64,000 bases of DNA from Trypanosoma brucei gambiense DAL972 (lineage: Eukaryota > Euglenozoa > Kinetoplastea > Trypanosomatida > Trypanosomatidae), in NCBI RefSeq assembly GCF_000210295.1, contig NC_026744.1, forward strand, positions 2,790,001 to 2,854,000, in the 5' to 3' direction. The notes under the pieces were generated by a model. It did not search any database and had not been told where the DNA came from. It worked only from the letters and a program-made list of their open reading frames with translations. This document shows positions 1 through 9,467 of the stretch, piece after piece; the first letter of the stretch is position 1; the number at the start of each line of letters is the position of its first letter. The translations under genes were made by a program, and so were the position numbers.

Positions 1-578
1 TACCACTGAGAAACGCGTGCATTACATGGAGTTTTGTAACTATTTTTTTTTTGCCATATTACATTATATACATATGTATGTGTTATCGCATATTGGTTGT
101 GAAAGCTAGGTGACCACAAACACAAGGGATTGTTTTCCCAACATTTTTTGCGGCATCACCGTTACCGCAGCTGTGTTGCTGCCATTTATTTTTCGTGGTT
201 ACCCTCACTTGACCACCACAGTCAACAGTCTCCTTGGCTCCCCCTCCTTTGACTTGTCGTGTCGAATGTGTTCAAGCTCCAAGTATGTGTTAGTTGCCTT
301 TCGTATTACCATATAAACACGTGCGCATATTTTGTTGTGTATACATCCCTTCATTACCCTTCTCTCTTTTCCTATCCTGTAGTTGGTAACGGGCAGCGGA
401 CGGTTGCCTTCTTTCCCTTTCCGCCGTTTGGTGAAACACAAAGTTGGTTGCCTCAAAGACTGGTACGTTCACGCAGTTTTACAGTCAGAACAACACAAAC
501 CCGATTACACAATTCAAGCAAGCAGGTCAGAGGGCGGTCACATCATCGTTATTGTCACCAATAACCATAGCATATACA

Positions 579-613
<35 letters not shown>

Positions 614-703
614 CATTTCACTCATAGGGATAAGAAGGGAGGAAGCAACAGAGCAAGGTGATAGGATTTTTTTTTTTTTTGAAACGGGGAGACGTGTGTA
701 ATA
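1..703 (+). other. Intergenic region upstream of the eIF4G gene
   Basis: No convincing coding sequence. It holds the 3' flank of an upstream gene outside the window and the 5' flank of the eIF4G gene. A (TA)n tract lies at 581-611. Candidate spliced-leader acceptors are the AG at 626-627, after a pyrimidine-rich stretch, and the AG at 690-691, after the T tract at 667-680. Short ORFs here have biased, non-protein-like composition. Confidence 0.6.
581..611. repeat. (TA)n microsatellite
   Basis: About 31 bases of perfect alternating TA in the 5' flank of the eIF4G gene. Such tracts are common in trypanosome spacers and vary in length between strains. Confidence 0.95.
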
Positions 704-2845
704 ATGCTGTTCAAACCTCGTGGTGTCACCAGCAACGATCCAAGATATGCTGGCGGGTCGCGGCTAATGTCTGTGTCGGATCTTCTTGCGTACCGTGACA
801 CGTGGCGCGGGCGACCACCTACTGAGAGTTTTTCACTAGCCCAAATTCTACGAGATGCACGCGCAGCGGATTGTAAGCCCGTTGTGACAGAAAAACTTGT
901 CATGTCGGAGAACGGCTTCAAGGTTAAGTCCCGTGACTCAATTGATTCGTTAGAGCGTGGCGTAAGAGCAGTGCAATCTGCCCTCAACAAACTCACTGAA
1001 TGGAATTTTGACGTGGTAGTGCAGACGGTTCTCACGCCAGATATTATTATAAACAACGAAGTAGTGAAGGATGTTGTTCGCCTTATTTACGAAAAAGCCC
1101 TTATGGAGCCAGTGTTCGCTGGGCTCTACGCGCGGATGTGCTATTCAATTGTTCGTTTTGAATATGAGTACCGTACTAAGTTTCTTCCGGGAACGTGTCA
1201 GGTGCCCAGTGCCGTGCGTGTGGCGATCGTAGAGAAATGCCAACAAATGTTTACTAACGCGGTAGAGGAATCCAAGCAAACCATGTCGGAAGAGCAGGCC
1301 GAGAGGCTGCGAAAAAGGAATGTGAACAATATCAAATTTGCTGGTGAGCTCTTTCTTAAAACACTCATCACGCAGAAGATCATTGATCGTATTCTGAACG
1401 AAAGAATATATGAAATGGTTCCCAACGATATGGAACTGGAGGTGATAATTAACCTCTTGGAGGTTGTTGGTAAATTATACGAAGAAAAGAATCCGGACGC
1501 ACAAGAACAGCTGTGGAAAATGCTCTCTAGCATGCAGGAGAATCGGCGCTACTCCATGCGCATACGTTTTCTCCTCCAGAACCTCATTGATCGACGTAAC
1601 GGTGGATGGAAACCGCGAGAACCAGAACAAGTCGTTATCGAGGATATTCAATCTCAGCAGCAACCTCAACAGCAGTCTCAACAGCAACAGCAACAACAAC
1701 AACAGCAGCAACCTCAACAGCAGCCTCAACAGCAACAGCAACAACAACAACAGCAGCAACCTCAACAGCAGCCTCAACAGCAACAGCAACAAGGTCAGAA
1801 GCACTATTCCCAACAACAACGACACCAGCAAGGTTTCCCACACCACAACCAACCTCAGTCACATGGAGGATATCACCAGCATCCGCCACCACCGCCACCA
1901 CCGCCACGTAACTCCGAATACCAACACACGCCGGGGATGAAGCGAGGTGGCAGCTATCATGAAGTTTCGAGCTCACTTGGAATGGGTGGGCGGTGTTCCC
2001 AGAGTACCAATGATCTTACACGTGGTGGATCATATAACAATATGCCACCACCGGCCCATGGTTTCTCCGACTCTCGACTCGCACCGGAGGAAAGAAAGCG
2101 GTTAAACTTTGCTCGCCCCCCTGCGCAACTGCTTGAAGAGTTTAAGAAAAATATTTTGTTTATTGTTCGCGACGCCGCCGAAGAGGGAATGACGGATCCT
2201 GAGGGGATGAAGGTGCAGTTGAATGCCCTAGTACCGCAGGATAGTAACGCTCCGATCAGTGAAGTCAGCGTTTACGTTACTCTCATCCGTGCGCTCATGG
2301 ACACAAACGAGAGCGAACGGAAGCTGTTGCTGAGCGTTCTCCAGAAGGGTTCGTTTGAAAACCACATCCTCACCCGTGGCTTTTCGTGGGCCCTTGCCAA
2401 AATCATCTCAGACCGAGATTGCGATGACTGCCCCCGAATCTATGCTCGCTTCGCCGAGGCAGTCTGGAGCATTCCTTCATTTAACTTTCGCTGCGTTACG
2501 AAGGACATTGTGTCACGCACTGCCATCCATTTGGGTGCACTTTCTGTAGAATACGAGAGCGAGGGCGAGTGGGAGGAGGATTTTATTGCCGTGTGGGAGA
2601 ACATTGTCACAGCCAGCGAAACCGGGCGACAAGGGGAGAGTAAGCCATCTGTGGCTGACATGATGGAAAGTATAGCGCCCTCGTGTACGGTGCCATTCAT
2701 GTGCAACGTCCTTCCTGACTTTGTTGCCGTGATGGTCCAGGCTCGCTTTTTCACAGAGGAAGAGCTGGGTGCGTGGCGTAATAAGAACAAGGACAACTCA
2801 AAGGTGTTCTCGTTGTTGGAAGAACTCTCAGTTATATATGCGTGA
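704..2845 (+). CDS. EIF4G4: Translation initiation factor eIF4G-type, MIF4G domain (probably EIF4G4)
   Basis: Scaffold subunit of a cap-binding eIF4F complex, expected to bridge an eIF4E-type cap-binding protein and the eIF4A helicase in the cytoplasm. The 713-residue protein has an N-terminal tail with an FSLAQIL segment (residues 43-49) where an eIF4E-contacting motif might lie. A MIF4G helical domain follows (about 88-298), then a Gln-rich linker (about 318-365) and a Pro run near 394. A second helical domain (about 475-672) has MA3-like spacing. The ATG at 704 opens the frame and lies 12 bases after a plausible AG acceptor. Trypanosomatids have five eIF4G-like paralogues. The choice of EIF4G4 rests on size (about 80 kDa) and on my recollection that EIF4G4 and a SWR1-type ATPase are linked on T. 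brucei chromosome 11. The MIF4G family call is firm; the paralogue is inference. Confidence 0.8.
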   Translation: MLFKPRGVTSNDPRYAGGSRLMSVSDLLAYRDTWRGRPPTESFSLAQILRDARAADCKPVVTEKLVMSENGFKVKSRDSIDSLERGVRAVQSALNKLTEWNFDVVVQTVLTPDIIINNEVVKDVVRLIYEKALMEPVFAGLYARMCYSIVRFEYEYRTKFLPGTCQVPSAVRVAIVEKCQQMFTNAVEESKQTMSEEQAERLRKRNVNNIKFAGELFLKTLITQKIIDRILNERIYEMVPNDMELEVIINLLEVVGKLYEEKNPDAQEQLWKMLSSMQENRRYSMRIRFLLQNLIDRRNGGWKPREPEQVVIEDIQSQQQPQQQSQQQQQQQQQQQPQQQPQQQQQQQQQQQPQQQPQQQQQQGQKHYSQQQRHQQGFPHHNQPQSHGGYHQHPPPPPPPPRNSEYQHTPGMKRGGSYHEVSSSLGMGGRCSQSTNDLTRGGSYNNMPPPAHGFSDSRLAPEERKRLNFARPPAQLLEEFKKNILFIVRDAAEEGMTDPEGMKVQLNALVPQDSNAPISEVSVYVTLIRALMDTNESERKLLLSVLQKGSFENHILTRGFSWALAKIISDRDCDDCPRIYARFAEAVWSIPSFNFRCVTKDIVSRTAIHLGALSVEYESEGEWEEDFIAVWENIVTASETGRQGESKPSVADMMESIAPSCTVPFMCNVLPDFVAVMVQARFFTEEELGAWRNKNKDNSKVFSLLEELSVIYA
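1664..1795 (+). repeat. 48-bp minisatellite encoding the poly-Gln linker
   Basis: Units beginning CCTCAACAGCAG start at 1664, 1712 and 1760, an exact 48-bp period, with the third unit partial. Units are nearly identical; the first carries TCT where the others carry CCT in the second proline/serine position. The period is a multiple of three, so copy-number change keeps the frame. It encodes a mixed CAA/CAG glutamine linker between the two helical domains of the eIF4G protein. Confidence 0.92.
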
Positions 2846-4986
2846 AGACGGTGCTGTGGAGGATCGTTACCACCAACTGTACCCGCCTCAACTCTTCTTT
2901 TTATTCCCCCTCCTCTCCCTTCCCCCGCTCCCGCCTTCATGCAGTGAAAATGGTCAACTTCGCGTATGTCTTCGTGGGGCTATGGTTAGGGTTAGGGTTA
3001 GTGGAAAGAAAAAGATGCGGGGGTTGGGGTGTTTTGTTGTTTCTACTCCCCCCCCCCTGCTACATATACGTATTTATACGTGTATGTGTGTGAATATACG
3101 TAGCACTATGGTATCATCTGTGCCACGGTGGTGAAAAGACGGAGGAGATTTCGATGACTTGGCTTTTCGCTATACACGTGCCTTACGGCATCTATCCTCT
3201 TTTTTTTTTCTTGAGAGATTGTTTTCTGCCGCTCCAACTCACCGCGGCCGTGGCTGCCGATGTGAAACGGGAGGGTTAAATACGACTCGGAGAAAAATGA
3301 GAGGGAAAATAAATTGAAAAAGTAAAAGGTGGTAGGAGAAAAAACAGATGACGAAAAACAAAAGAAAGAGAGATGAAAAGAAAGCGAAACGAAAATAGCA
3401 TTAAATTGTAAATGAAGCATAATTAACGAAAAGAGATGGAGAAAAGTAAAAGAGAAGGAAAAGAGGTTGTTGAGAAGGGTCGGAGCATATTCCCGAATTA
3501 ATACACGTTTCTTTACTCCTGGGGCGCGGCAAGGAAGGAGTATGGACGAAAGGAAAAGGAAGAGGAGTAGGATGAAAAAGGAAGCTCTGAAGAAGGAAGA
3601 GAATAGAAAGAATCAGGCCAAAGGCAAGAGTTAATCATGGCATTGTGTGCATGTTGTTCATGCAGTAAAACGCATTGTTCGCTCTGTTTTGTTAGTTCGT
3701 AGCTGAGTTAAGACGGAAAGCTATGGGTCGAAGGTGGTGAGATTTTTGGGGTGCGGCGTCTGGGTACACACATGTAAAACGGTGGTCTATTGTTGGATCC
3801 CCCTCCTTCCCACTTCTCTCCAAAAGCTGTTGAAAATGAGAGTTACCGGTGGCATGTCGGTGTAACGAAAAAATGAAAGAAAAGGAGAGGAGGGGGAGGG
3901 GAGGATTAGGAGGTTCAGTTGGCTTGGGAGAAGTGATGGCGGGGAACATGTAGGGTTAATCTGTAACATCTTTTTTGATTTTCTTCTCCCTTTTCTCAGC
4001 GATTTTGTCATGCCGCTCTCGGTAGTGGCGGTGGTGACAACGATGTTCGACCGTCACCATATTTTCCACTCACTCCCGTTGTGAAAAATTAAAGGGATTG
4101 CCCACCGCTGGTGAGACTGTTCTTTACACGGGGCACATTCATATCAAAATAGCAATGGCGGCACACACTTGGGTACGCAAGGCGTTCTTTGCTGTTTATG
4201 TGTGTGAACCAGGGAGGGCTTCAAGCACGTATACATATTTCTTTTCTGTAGCGTGAAGGAAACAACTCAAATTGGTGATCATTTCATGCACATTGCCGTC
4301 CTCAAAACCTTGCACTTACTCTCTCATCGCTTCGGTTTCCCTCGCGACAGTGCACTCACCCTGACACAGCGATTATTTGGATCACGTTGTCTCCTCCGTA
4401 CAATGTTGTATCGTTACCACAATGATGGATACCGCCACTTTCTGCTTCCTTTTTCTTCTTTTTTTTTTTTGCGGTTTTGATGATACCTGAAGTGTGTGTT
4501 TCCGTTCGCTCGGGAGTTTTTTTTTTAAATTGTTGTACTTTAGGGCACAAGTGTCACACTCGTTTCTAACTTCTTTCATGTTCCCTTCTCGTACCCTCTT
4601 CCTCCTCTACGTCACCTCTTTTGTTGTTGTTGTTTTTTTTTTTGAATGTCAGTGCTTTGGTGAAGGAATTTTGAAGGGAGTTATTTAAAATAAAGAGAAA
4701 ATATAATTATTTGTCTTCCTTTTTATAATTACTGGCGTTTTCCTCTATTATACTGTGTTGTATAACATGCTGCCGTACATTTTTCTCCAGGTTTTTTTTG
4801 TTTTCTTGTAATTTGTGCAGGACGTGGACCTCTAGGAGGGGAGCGGGAACTGTCTGTATTGACACATAGCTTAGGCACACAGCGTTTTAAAAAAAAAACG
4901 AATAACCTTGAGCTGTCCTCCCAGTTGACTTATTTTGATAAGTACATACAAATTTGTATTTATATTACTAGTTTGAGCAGGGGGAA
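2846..4986 (+). other. 2.1-kb spacer: long 3' flank of eIF4G gene and 5' flank of the next gene
   Basis: No gene recognised. It contains a telomere-like GGTTAG stretch (2984-3001), a G5/G4 pair (3019-3029), a run of ten C (3048-3057), and strongly purine-rich stretches at about 3288-3470 and 3530-3630. T-rich tracts occupy 4450-4820. Candidate splice acceptors for the gene at 4987 are AG at 4789-4790 and 4819-4820, each after a T-rich tract. ORFs of up to about 120 codons here are low complexity and judged spurious. Confidence 0.6.
2984..3001 (+). repeat. Short interstitial telomere-like repeat
   Basis: Reads GGTTAGGGTTAGGGTTAG, just under three units of TTAGGG, the telomere repeat of trypanosomes. 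It lies 140 bases after the eIF4G stop codon. It is too short to be a telomere and could arise by chance or through break repair. Confidence 0.85.
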
Positions 4987-5988
4987 ATGCTTCGTCTGTC
5001 GTCATGGAATCTGAAGTCTCAACATCACAATGTATTGAGGCGCAGTCGCCCTCACATACACAAGTACCGTGAATTGAATCGGTGGCAGAGACAAGCTCAA
5101 GGAATCAGCAAGTGGGATCAGTCACATTCCCATCGACCGCTTCCGTACGTTGAGCGCTTCAACCCCGAAAGCGTTGGGTTAACACGCGGAACCTCTGCCT
5201 TTGCTTGGAAGTGGTGGCATACACAATACCCGTGGTTACCTAATGTACCGCCAGAGGCTGCACAAATAGATGAGGCACAGAAACAGGAAAGGAGGTCCCA
5301 CCGCCCACCGGCATGGGACGATGAATTTGCAAAAGTTGTATTGAACATGAATGACGCAGAGATCCGGGAGTATCTTATGAGTAAACTAACTGACGTGATC
5401 TTTTTGGAGACGCAGCGGGATGGATATGAGCTTCGGCGGCTCGATTTCGAAGGGAAGCCACTCACATCACTTCCGGAGCCAAGGATTATCGAAAATTTTG
5501 TACTGGAGGAAGAAACGATTCGGGAGCGTGTCATTTACCAGGTAGTGGAAGGCGTTTTTCGCCTCAGCCCCACTTCGGCCGACAGGCGTGAACTGCGAAG
5601 TGTAGCGAACATCATTGATTATGTCCTTACGCATGTGCGGGCCGCGCGCCCAACGGACCGAGAACGAAGACAAGAACGACCCATCACCTCAGCGGCACTG
5701 GCGGTCATGCAGAAGTGCCCCATTCAACCACAACTGGGCTTTGTCCATGCATTGCCTCATGACACACGGGACGCGTTGCTTCAAGAGTGGGAGCGTATGC
5801 ACCATCTTGATTGGCAGTTCGGGAAAGCAGTCTACACGCCACGAAGCAAGGAAAATGTGCGCGGGAATCTTACATGGCTTCGGGAAGACCGACACTACGA
5901 CCAGCGGATGAAGTTCATGCAAGAAGTGGAAAGTGGAGAGGCGAGAGCGAAACATATGAAATTGATAGCGGCAGCAGCGGGTAACTAG
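4987..5988 (+). CDS. Conserved-looking basic protein, probably mitochondrial, function unknown
   Basis: A 333-residue protein I do not recognise. The N-terminus is rich in Arg, His, Ser and Leu and poor in acidic residues (MLRLSSWNLKSQHHNVLRR), compatible with a mitochondrial presequence. A Trp-rich patch (residues 74-83, AWKWWHTQYP) is followed by mixed charged helices and an Arg-rich stretch near 219-235. No transmembrane segment is visible. Size, basic character and absence of familiar enzyme motifs recall kinetoplastid mitochondrial ribosome or RNA-processing subunits, but that is inference. The ATG at 4987 follows two AG acceptors at 4790 and 4820. Codon use matches neighbours, so the gene looks real. 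Confidence 0.75.
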   Translation: MLRLSSWNLKSQHHNVLRRSRPHIHKYRELNRWQRQAQGISKWDQSHSHRPLPYVERFNPESVGLTRGTSAFAWKWWHTQYPWLPNVPPEAAQIDEAQKQERRSHRPPAWDDEFAKVVLNMNDAEIREYLMSKLTDVIFLETQRDGYELRRLDFEGKPLTSLPEPRIIENFVLEEETIRERVIYQVVEGVFRLSPTSADRRELRSVANIIDYVLTHVRAARPTDRERRQERPITSAALAVMQKCPIQPQLGFVHALPHDTRDALLQEWERMHHLDWQFGKAVYTPRSKENVRGNLTWLREDRHYDQRMKFMQEVESGEARAKHMKLIAAAAGN

Positions 5989-6388
5989 CGTCTAGCAAGG
6001 TTGTGGAGGGCAGCGGTAGTAGGTGAAGGCAGAAACTTTGGTCAGGAACACTGCAGAGCTGAAAGGTTGTGAAGGTGCCTTCTTCCTCTTTGCATATTGC
6101 AGGTTAGCGCACGTGTGAAGAGGAAAAGGGGGGAAAGGGTTGCCGTCTGAACTGTCGTTCTATTTTGATGGGTCTAACAAATAAAGCTCTTTGTTTTGTT
6201 GTTGTTATTTTCATGTGGTGATGGATAAACAGCCTCTGCTTTAGGCTTACACCGAGCTACTCTCTCTTCTTGGTCAAACTTCTCCCCCCATCCTTCTTGT
6301 TTCGTGGGAGCAGAGGCATCGTGCCGACGCGTGGAGAGAATAGCAAAACGAACATTGGACTGCAAGGAAACGAAGCAATAAGCAGAAA
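5989..6388 (+). other. 400-bp spacer
   Basis: No gene seen. A pyrimidine-rich tract at about 6258-6303 followed by AG at 6309-6310 and 6312-6313 is the likely trans-splice acceptor of the COG2 gene. The T-rich stretch at 6188-6213 could serve the same role further upstream. Confidence 0.6.
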
Positions 6389-9034
6389 ATGTCTCAATTT
6401 GCGACCCTGTCTGCTCAAGAAGGAACACACACGCATGCAGCACAGGAAGAGCCTGTCGACTCGGACGCGCATGTGGGGAGTGTCATGCCTGCCGTTGATT
6501 TGGAGCAGCTTCAACTCATAGAGCTGTGCTTTGGCGAGCATGAGTTTGGTGTGGTCCTTGACAGCGATAATAATACGGAGCATGATACCGAAGGCGAATG
6601 TATTAGCGCCGGTGCCAACTATGTCAATGCTTCGGATGACGCGGAGCAGATGGATTTTGAGCATTACAACGAACCCGGTGAAACAATGTTAGCAGCCTTC
6701 GAATTTGACCCTGTGCAGTTTGTCCAGAACAAACTAAGTCATGGTGTGCCACTAGACGATTTGTGCCGGGATCTTGAGACGTATATGTCACTGCTGAACA
6801 AGATTATTTTGCGCCACGTGAACACGGATGTGCACGACGCTTTTGTAAAGGTGTCTGGACATCTTGTAGGGATGCAAGATGACCTACGCCTTGTGCAGCA
6901 CCCCGTGGCTGTAGCTGTGAAGAAGGTAGAAGAAAACATAGCGAAACTCAATGAAATGGAGAATACGGTAACTAGTCAGATCGCAGAGGCAACCGAACTG
7001 GAGCTGATGCGTATATTCGACGTGAACTTCTTAAAGGTACTGTTGTTGTACGATCACCTCTGTGTGCAGCTGGAGGCGCTCCCTCCTGCATTACTCTCTC
7101 CAGATGATGAAAGCTCCCTGCGGCAACGCCACTTTAAGGATAAGCCTTCTCGGGCCGTAGCTGTTATGGCGAGTAGTGAACATCTGCACGAGGCGCTCCA
7201 AGACATCTCTGGTTTAGTACAGCAACTGAAGTCTCTCAAACACATGATCCCGCCTCTTCCTCAGCGGGGGCAGGAATATGCAGAGCTGGATCAAATTTTG
7301 AGCAGTGCTTTGCAGATGGTCCACCGCGTTCTTGCGCGAGCGTACCTTGCGGTGTATGAGAAGTGCACTTTGCTTCCTAGTGATGAACTAGAAAAATCAC
7401 TGTTGAATATTATGCTGGTATACAAGGCGATGGATGAGGTTCATGAGTTCTGCCGAATGTACCGTGAGCGAATCCTTCGACCACTTCTCGAGTCAGTACT
7501 CTCATGGCGCGCTGCTACGCAGGCACGCCACAGTTTGGTGGAGACAATAAACCTGCTTAACACACTCCGACATCGGTTGGAAAAAGACGTCCTGCCGTTT
7601 GTTTCGTTGCTGCGTGAGGCATTTGGTGCAGAACTTTTACCGATCCCAACGGTTGTTTGCCCTATTGTGTTCGAGTCGCTTCTGAAAAGGATGATATCAC
7701 TTTACGATTCAGGAGACCCAGATGCCTTTCAACAGCGCTATGTGGCGGCTCATGAGGTGCTCCATCTTATGAAAAAGAATTGTGTTTCCGATGAGGAATT
7801 GCGAGCACTGTTGCGATCACCTGATGTGGTGTTGTGGGAGCAGAGGTGGAACACAGATGTCTACAGTGCTATGCGAGTGAATGCTCTGACAAAACGGCTG
7901 GACGCAGCAGTGTCAGAGTTTATTACACTAACATCAGAGCAGCATGCGGAAACGATAGATGGGTTACAACTGCGAGAGGAGTCGAACACTGAAAGCACGG
8001 TGGCGAAAGTTGTATTCCGCATAGGTCTTTTCTCTCGGCTGAGGGAACTCATTGAGTGGCTCTTCTCCCCAGAGGTTTACATCTACGTTGTGACACCTAA
8101 GTATCTCCGCGAGGTTGCAAACGTCACTCGCCGTGTCGCAAAGGCCATAATTGAACAGAGCACAGCCACCCGCACCGTCAGCTCTTTGCGAGATTGGTTA
8201 TGTGTCGTGATGACTGCTTGTTCAGACTTCACACAGCTTGCTGAATACCTTGAGGGTCCATTTAGTAGGCACATATGTACTGTCAGTCAAGATACCCTTA
8301 CGGGGCCGTCGTGCTCGCAGTTTCTGCAGTTGCTCGTCCAAGGGACATGTCATGGGACTGTGAAGCAGCTTCATCAACTTGTACAATCACGTGTGGTAGA
8401 GGCTTGCGCTGTCGGATTGCAAAATATTCGCTCTGTCAAGTCAGCCTACGCGCACACACGCAAGCCACTCCCTACAGCACCATCATGGTACGTAACGAGC
8501 ATTGTTGAGCCTATACAGCGATTTGCTGAAGAACTTCAATGGGGCCTGTCACCTGAAACATGGCACGAGGTAATAATTGACGTAGTGACCGATGTGCTGA
8601 AGATGTTTCGCAATATCGCAAGGGACACACTAGTAACAGCAAAGAAAACAGAGGAGAGCTGGGGGAAACTGAGACGTCGCAAAGAGCTGACGTCTAGTGG
8701 TGGTGACGCCCGTACTGGTGGAATGGAGACAACAACTCAAGAGGGGGCTTTCTTATCTCCATCTTCTCCCGTCACCGGTACCAGTGCGAACACGCGACCA
8801 ACAGCGGAGACAGCAACAGATCGGGACAAGATGACGTTACAATTGTACCTTGATGCTATAGCACTTATTAATAATATCGAAGGATTGCTGGAATCGCAGT
8901 GCAAGGGTGAGGAAAGTGTCAGGATTCGGGAGCTGCCGCCCGTTGAGGCGATTCACAAACTTTTGCAGCGGGCTAAGTGGATACTGGGTGACGATGTGCG
9001 GGAGCCCCCGGATATTGACGAAGCTGACGAGTAG
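6389..9034 (+). CDS. COG2: Conserved oligomeric Golgi complex subunit 2 (COG2)
   Basis: Subunit of lobe A of the COG tethering complex, which captures vesicles for retrograde traffic within the Golgi. The 881-residue protein has an acidic N-terminal leader. The hallmark COG2 N-terminal segment follows at residues 107-166: FDPVQFV, then a DDLCRDLETYMSLL helix, then a region ending HLVGMQDDL, as in the animal and yeast proteins. The rest is predicted long helices typical of CATCHR-family tethers, ending with a Ser/Thr-rich linker (about 770-815) and a last helical block. Length is close to that of animal COG2. The start is the first in-frame ATG after the pyrimidine tract near 6300. The signature makes the family call fairly secure; the remainder is divergent. 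Confidence 0.85.
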   Translation: MSQFATLSAQEGTHTHAAQEEPVDSDAHVGSVMPAVDLEQLQLIELCFGEHEFGVVLDSDNNTEHDTEGECISAGANYVNASDDAEQMDFEHYNEPGETMLAAFEFDPVQFVQNKLSHGVPLDDLCRDLETYMSLLNKIILRHVNTDVHDAFVKVSGHLVGMQDDLRLVQHPVAVAVKKVEENIAKLNEMENTVTSQIAEATELELMRIFDVNFLKVLLLYDHLCVQLEALPPALLSPDDESSLRQRHFKDKPSRAVAVMASSEHLHEALQDISGLVQQLKSLKHMIPPLPQRGQEYAELDQILSSALQMVHRVLARAYLAVYEKCTLLPSDELEKSLLNIMLVYKAMDEVHEFCRMYRERILRPLLESVLSWRAATQARHSLVETINLLNTLRHRLEKDVLPFVSLLREAFGAELLPIPTVVCPIVFESLLKRMISLYDSGDPDAFQQRYVAAHEVLHLMKKNCVSDEELRALLRSPDVVLWEQRWNTDVYSAMRVNALTKRLDAAVSEFITLTSEQHAETIDGLQLREESNTESTVAKVVFRIGLFSRLRELIEWLFSPEVYIYVVTPKYLREVANVTRRVAKAIIEQSTATRTVSSLRDWLCVVMTACSDFTQLAEYLEGPFSRHICTVSQDTLTGPSCSQFLQLLVQGTCHGTVKQLHQLVQSRVVEACAVGLQNIRSVKSAYAHTRKPLPTAPSWYVTSIVEPIQRFAEELQWGLSPETWHEVIIDVVTDVLKMFRNIARDTLVTAKKTEESWGKLRRRKELTSSGGDARTGGMETTTQEGAFLSPSSPVTGTSANTRPTAETATDRDKMTLQLYLDAIALINNIEGLLESQCKGEESVRIRELPPVEAIHKLLQRAKWILGDDVREPPDIDEADE

Positions 9035-9467
9035 CGCAGCTGGAATTGCAGTGCGAGTGAAGAAAGGGGTTGTTTGCTGTAACCGCGCTCCTGTGTGAGC
9101 CCAACTGCTTTCGTTGTGTGTTTGGGTGTACCAGTGGGAAAGCTACTTGAGGGACCCAACGGCGCCGTTTGTCTGAGTAGGTTCAACCGTGCGTCCCCTC
9201 TTCGAATACGTGTTGGTGCGACTGCCCTGAGTTGTTTGGACCTGTATACCCAAATCTGAAGGTTGTCTTCCGAAGAGGAACCATACCTTTTGTTTTTCCC
9301 GCTCTCGTTAGCTTTTTTCGATAATCCCTTTAGCTTACTGCCGAGCAGTGGGAACCGGGCGTTTGTGAGAGCAAAGAAGCGCAAGCACTCGGGCAGCCGA
9401 TCACATTTTGTTGCAGGAAACAAGAACAGTTGAGTGGTTGTGAATACACAGAATATCCCGTCACCCC
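9035..9467 (+). other. 430-bp spacer
   Basis: No gene seen. Pyrimidine-rich stretches at about 9288-9315, followed by AG dinucleotides at 9331-9350, are candidate splice acceptors for the GST-fold gene. Confidence 0.55.

Noticed and set aside
1475..1852. Reverse-strand ORF rich in Leu, opposite the eIF4G linker
   Set aside because: Leucine runs are the antisense reading of the CAA/CAG minisatellite.
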